The position numbers and the translations under genes are program-made. This document shows positions 35,485 through 37,488 of a DNA stretch of 37,488 bases, in pieces. A model generated the notes under the pieces. That model saw nothing but the letters and a program-made list of their open reading frames with translations, searched no databases and was not told where the DNA came from. The DNA is taken from assembly GCA_037132015.1 (NCBI GenBank), contig JBAXPW010000007.1:1-37488 (forward strand), read 5' to 3'. The DNA is from JBAXPW01 sp037132015. GTDB lineage: Bacteria; Patescibacteriota; Microgenomatia; UBA1406; GWC2-37-13. Position 1 is the first letter of the stretch. Each line of letters opens with the position of its first letter.

Positions 35485-37488
35485 ATGCAATACAAAGGAT
35501 ACTTACCACAAAAAAAACAAACACCACCAGATAGAAGTCTAGGTGATGCTATGTTTGGTACAGTCGCAATTTTCAATGATTTAAAATCTACAAAAGAGGA
35601 TTTAATAAATAAAGTAGACGAAAAAATATTTGACGTAGAAAATAGAACTCAAAAACTCGAAGAAAAAATAAAAGACGTAGATAATACTTTAAATAAAGCA
35701 GAAGATACTTTAAATAATACAGTCAAAGAAGCTTTAGACTATGTCAAAGAAATAAAACAAGGAGAGAGTGGTGAAGACGGAAAAGATGCCGAAGAAATAG
35801 ACCAAGAGAAACTTATAAAAGATATTCTCGATAGACTTCCAAAGCCAGAGAAATTTGACGAAAAAGCCTTAATTAAAAAGGTTATTACAGCTATCCCTAA
35901 AAACAAAGCTTCACTAAAAATCATTCAAGAAACATTTGAAACAGATCCGATGTCTGTTATTGATAAAATAATGGCTTTACCAGAGGATAAATTTAAATTA
36001 AAATCAACACAAATAGACGGGCTTGAGCAAACTATCTCAGCATTTAGAAGCCAACTCGCTAGAGGTTATCTTCACGGAGGTGGTGATACAGTTAAAGCGG
36101 GAACAAATGTTACTATTACTAAAAACTCAGATGGAACAAAGACAATCTCCGCAAGTGATATCATCGGCACCCCAGCTGGCTCATCTTATGATGTTCAAGT
36201 AAATAGTGGTGGAGTATTTGGTGCAGTAACTAGTAATGCAACTTCATCACAGAAGTTTCTTACTCAAACAGGAGATGGTGTAAACTCTACTATTCCTACA
36301 TGGACAATAATACCATCACAAAGTACGTTAAATACGTATATGACAAATACAGCATCAGATGTTGCTGGGTTATATAAGTCATTAAAAACTCCCGATATAG
36401 CAAAGACTACTTTTACAACAGTAAGCGTGTCTACTGGTTCTACATTACTACGTACTTGGATAACTGAACCATCAAACCCTGGAGTAACCTTTATTCCACA
36501 AGGACAGTATGATTTCAAATTAAATGCCCTAAAAGCTTCGGGGACTAAAGTTATTCATACCTATTGCGAACTATGGGAAGCTAATTCATCTGGTACTGAT
36601 ATTGCTCTTATAGGCACAACGGCATATTCTAATCCATTAACTACACTAGAAGTTTCATATGCAACAGATTTTGTTACAGCCAATAACTATATAATGGCAA
36701 GTACTGCTTCACGATTAAAGATTAAAGTTTATGCACACGGTGAAGCCACAGGCTCAGCTCCAGATGTTTCTATATTTTATGGAGGTACAGCAACTACAAG
36801 ATTTTCTGTTCCTTCATCTTCAGGTTCCACATTACCAGCTGGCTCTAACACCCAAATTCAATTCAATGATAGTGGAGCCTTTGGTGCTAATGCTAACTTT
36901 GTCTTTGATAAGGCAACAGGCAACGTCGGTATTGGTACAGGCTCACCGGTCTCTCTCTTGGATGTAAATGGTAATATCACAGGATCAGCTACTTCAGGAT
37001 ATGTTTTGAATGGTTACTATAGTAGTGGTTGGAAGTATAGAGCAAATGGATATTTGAATACTATGTATCAGACAGGAGCAGGTGACTTTAATTTTGACAC
37101 TGCACCTGTAAATGCAGGTGGGGCAGGAGCAGCAGCAACAATCACAACTAGAATGACTATTTTAAATGGTGGCAACGTCGGCATCGGGACGACGGGACCT
37201 GGAACAGCGTTGCAAGTTAGAGAAGTGGCTGTAAATAATAATTATCCGACACTTGGAACAGCTTCTGGTGTATTTTCTATTTTGAGTAATGAGGCGAAAT
37301 ACGGATTATTTGCCGGTGTGAATAATGGTTCTGGTAATGTTTGGATGCAGGCACAACGCAGTGATGGCACAGCAACGGCTTATAGTTTGGTATTACAACC
37401 AAGCGGCGGCAACGTCGGCATCGGGACGACGAATCCATTAGCGAATTTGCACGTGTGGGGTGGAGATGGTGGAGCTGGAACTAGTATT
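35485..37488 (+). CDS. Tail fibre protein, N-terminal part (open at window end)
   Basis: The frame runs 668 codons from ATG to the last base without a stop. Residues 1-25 (YKGYLPQKKQTPPDRSLGD) are the presumed virion-attachment end. Residues 30-100 are a coiled coil (DLINKVDEKIFDVENRTQKL). A short collagen-like GEDGKD patch is near residue 95, and a helical stalk runs to about 195. Beta-rich modules start at GTNVTITKNSDGT (about 205). The first GNVGIGT is near residue 480, and the module type continues as in 1-2219. Position 37488 corresponds to 1322 of the other part. Adding 1323-1407 joins the two in frame. Probably receptor-binding. Confidence 0.85.
   Translation, partial: MQYKGYLPQKKQTPPDRSLGDAMFGTVAIFNDLKSTKEDLINKVDEKIFDVENRTQKLEEKIKDVDNTLNKAEDTLNNTVKEALDYVKEIKQGESGEDGKDAEEIDQEKLIKDILDRLPKPEKFDEKALIKKVITAIPKNKASLKIIQETFETDPMSVIDKIMALPEDKFKLKSTQIDGLEQTISAFRSQLARGYLHGGGDTVKAGTNVTITKNSDGTKTISASDIIGTPAGSSYDVQVNSGGVFGAVTSNATSSQKFLTQTGDGVNSTIPTWTIIPSQSTLNTYMTNTASDVAGLYKSLKTPDIAKTTFTTVSVSTGSTLLRTWITEPSNPGVTFIPQGQYDFKLNALKASGTKVIHTYCELWEANSSGTDIALIGTTAYSNPLTTLEVSYATDFVTANNYIMASTASRLKIKVYAHGEATGSAPDVSIFYGGTATTRFSVPSSSGSTLPAGSNTQIQFNDSGAFGANANFVFDKATGNVGIGTGSPVSLLDVNGNITGSATSGYVLNGYYSSGWKYRANGYLNTMYQTGAGDFNFDTAPVNAGGAGAAATITTRMTILNGGNVGIGTTGPGTALQVREVAVNNNYPTLGTASGVFSILSNEAKYGLFAGVNNGSGNVWMQAQRSDGTATAYSLVLQPSGGNVGIGTTNPLANLHVWGGDGGAGTSI
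36919..37431 (+). repeat. GC-rich 24-bp fibre repeat, three further copies
   Basis: Copies start at 36919 (variant, ATTGGTACA in place of ATCGGGACG), 37171 and 37408, the latter two identical to those at 1005 and 1242. Confidence 0.85.
37171..37488 (+). repeat. 318-bp exact copy of 1005-1322 at window end
   Basis: No mismatch was found by eye over 318 bases. Upstream of 37171 the two sequences diverge at once but remain related in protein (both have YRANGY). It is the first part of module copy 2; the last 55 bases of that copy are at 1-55. Confidence 0.9.

Noticed and set aside
1..37488. CRISPR array or diversity-generating retroelement
   Set aside because: The only regular repeats are the coding seams of the fibre, the short iterons and the dyad units. 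No reverse transcriptase gene and no spacer-like layout were seen.
1..37488. Minus-strand genes
   Set aside because: All longer minus-strand frames lie opposite convincing + strand genes and show hydrophobic or low-complexity products typical of antisense frames.
1..37488. Alternative genetic code with TGA recoded
   Set aside because: TGA ends several genes in ATGA overlaps (7025, 12614, 13493, 17667) and reading through gives no extended homology.

Overview
The window is almost one complete genome of a short-tailed (podovirus-like) tailed phage, AT-rich, with every gene that can be supported on the + strand and no integrase, lysogeny repressor, DNA polymerase or tRNA gene visible. The tail-fibre repeats of the GNVGIGTT type and the papain-like lysin resemble proteins often seen in candidate-phyla (Patescibacteria/CPR) metagenomes. 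The replisome-organiser type of initiator is typical of phages of low-GC Gram-positives. The host therefore stays open. TAA, TAG and TGA all behave as stops, so a standard bacterial code fits.

The two ends belong together. The last 318 bases (37171-37488) are identical to 1005-1322, and the first 55 bases are identical to 1408-1462. The fibre gene that starts at 35485 is still open at the last base, and the fibre reading frame is already open at base 3. Inserting the 85 bases 1323-1407 joins the two pieces in frame into one fibre of about 1435 residues and gives a circular or terminally redundant genome of about 37.57 kb.

Layout. (1) 1-2219: fibre C-terminal part. (2) 2359-4934: lysis cassette, with a papain-like/peptidoglycan-binding lysin cut in two by an HNH endonuclease gene and holin candidates, closed by a strong terminator at 5019-5039. 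(3) 5046-7025: early promoter and operator-like repeats, three small zinc-finger-like or basic proteins, a terminator, an origin-like region (four 11-bp iterons plus a perfect DnaA box), a leader with interleaved inverted repeats, and the replication initiator. (4) 7022-13916: early/accessory genes, including a C5-methyltransferase-like protein, a structured RNA, a membrane-anchored lysozyme-like protein, an ERF annealing protein with an SSB-like partner, a MucR-type DNA-binding protein, a stand-alone HNH endonuclease, a NinG-like nuclease and many tiny ORFs linked by ATGA overlaps. (5) 13948-19041: a GroEL-like chaperonin, terminase small subunit, and a terminase large subunit split into two genes carrying the halves of a split intein, with a free-standing endonuclease gene between them. 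(6) 19109-35066: portal, small basic proteins, scaffold, capsid proteins, adaptor, tail nozzle, receptor-binding protein and two helical internal virion proteins. (7) 35067-37488: a pseudoknot-like RNA candidate, a small fibre-like ORF, and the fibre N-terminal part.

The most striking biology is two essential genes 'in pieces', each broken by an endonuclease gene. The terminase is presumably repaired at protein level by trans-splicing. The lysin has no visible splicing element and would have to work as two associating chains. A phage-encoded chaperonin with a Cys-rich tail sits directly before the terminase genes. Several genes, among them two HNH genes, carry a TAGTATAAT-like box exactly 6 nt before the ATG, which predicts leaderless transcripts. 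All functional statements are inferences from reading the sequence; no database search was run.
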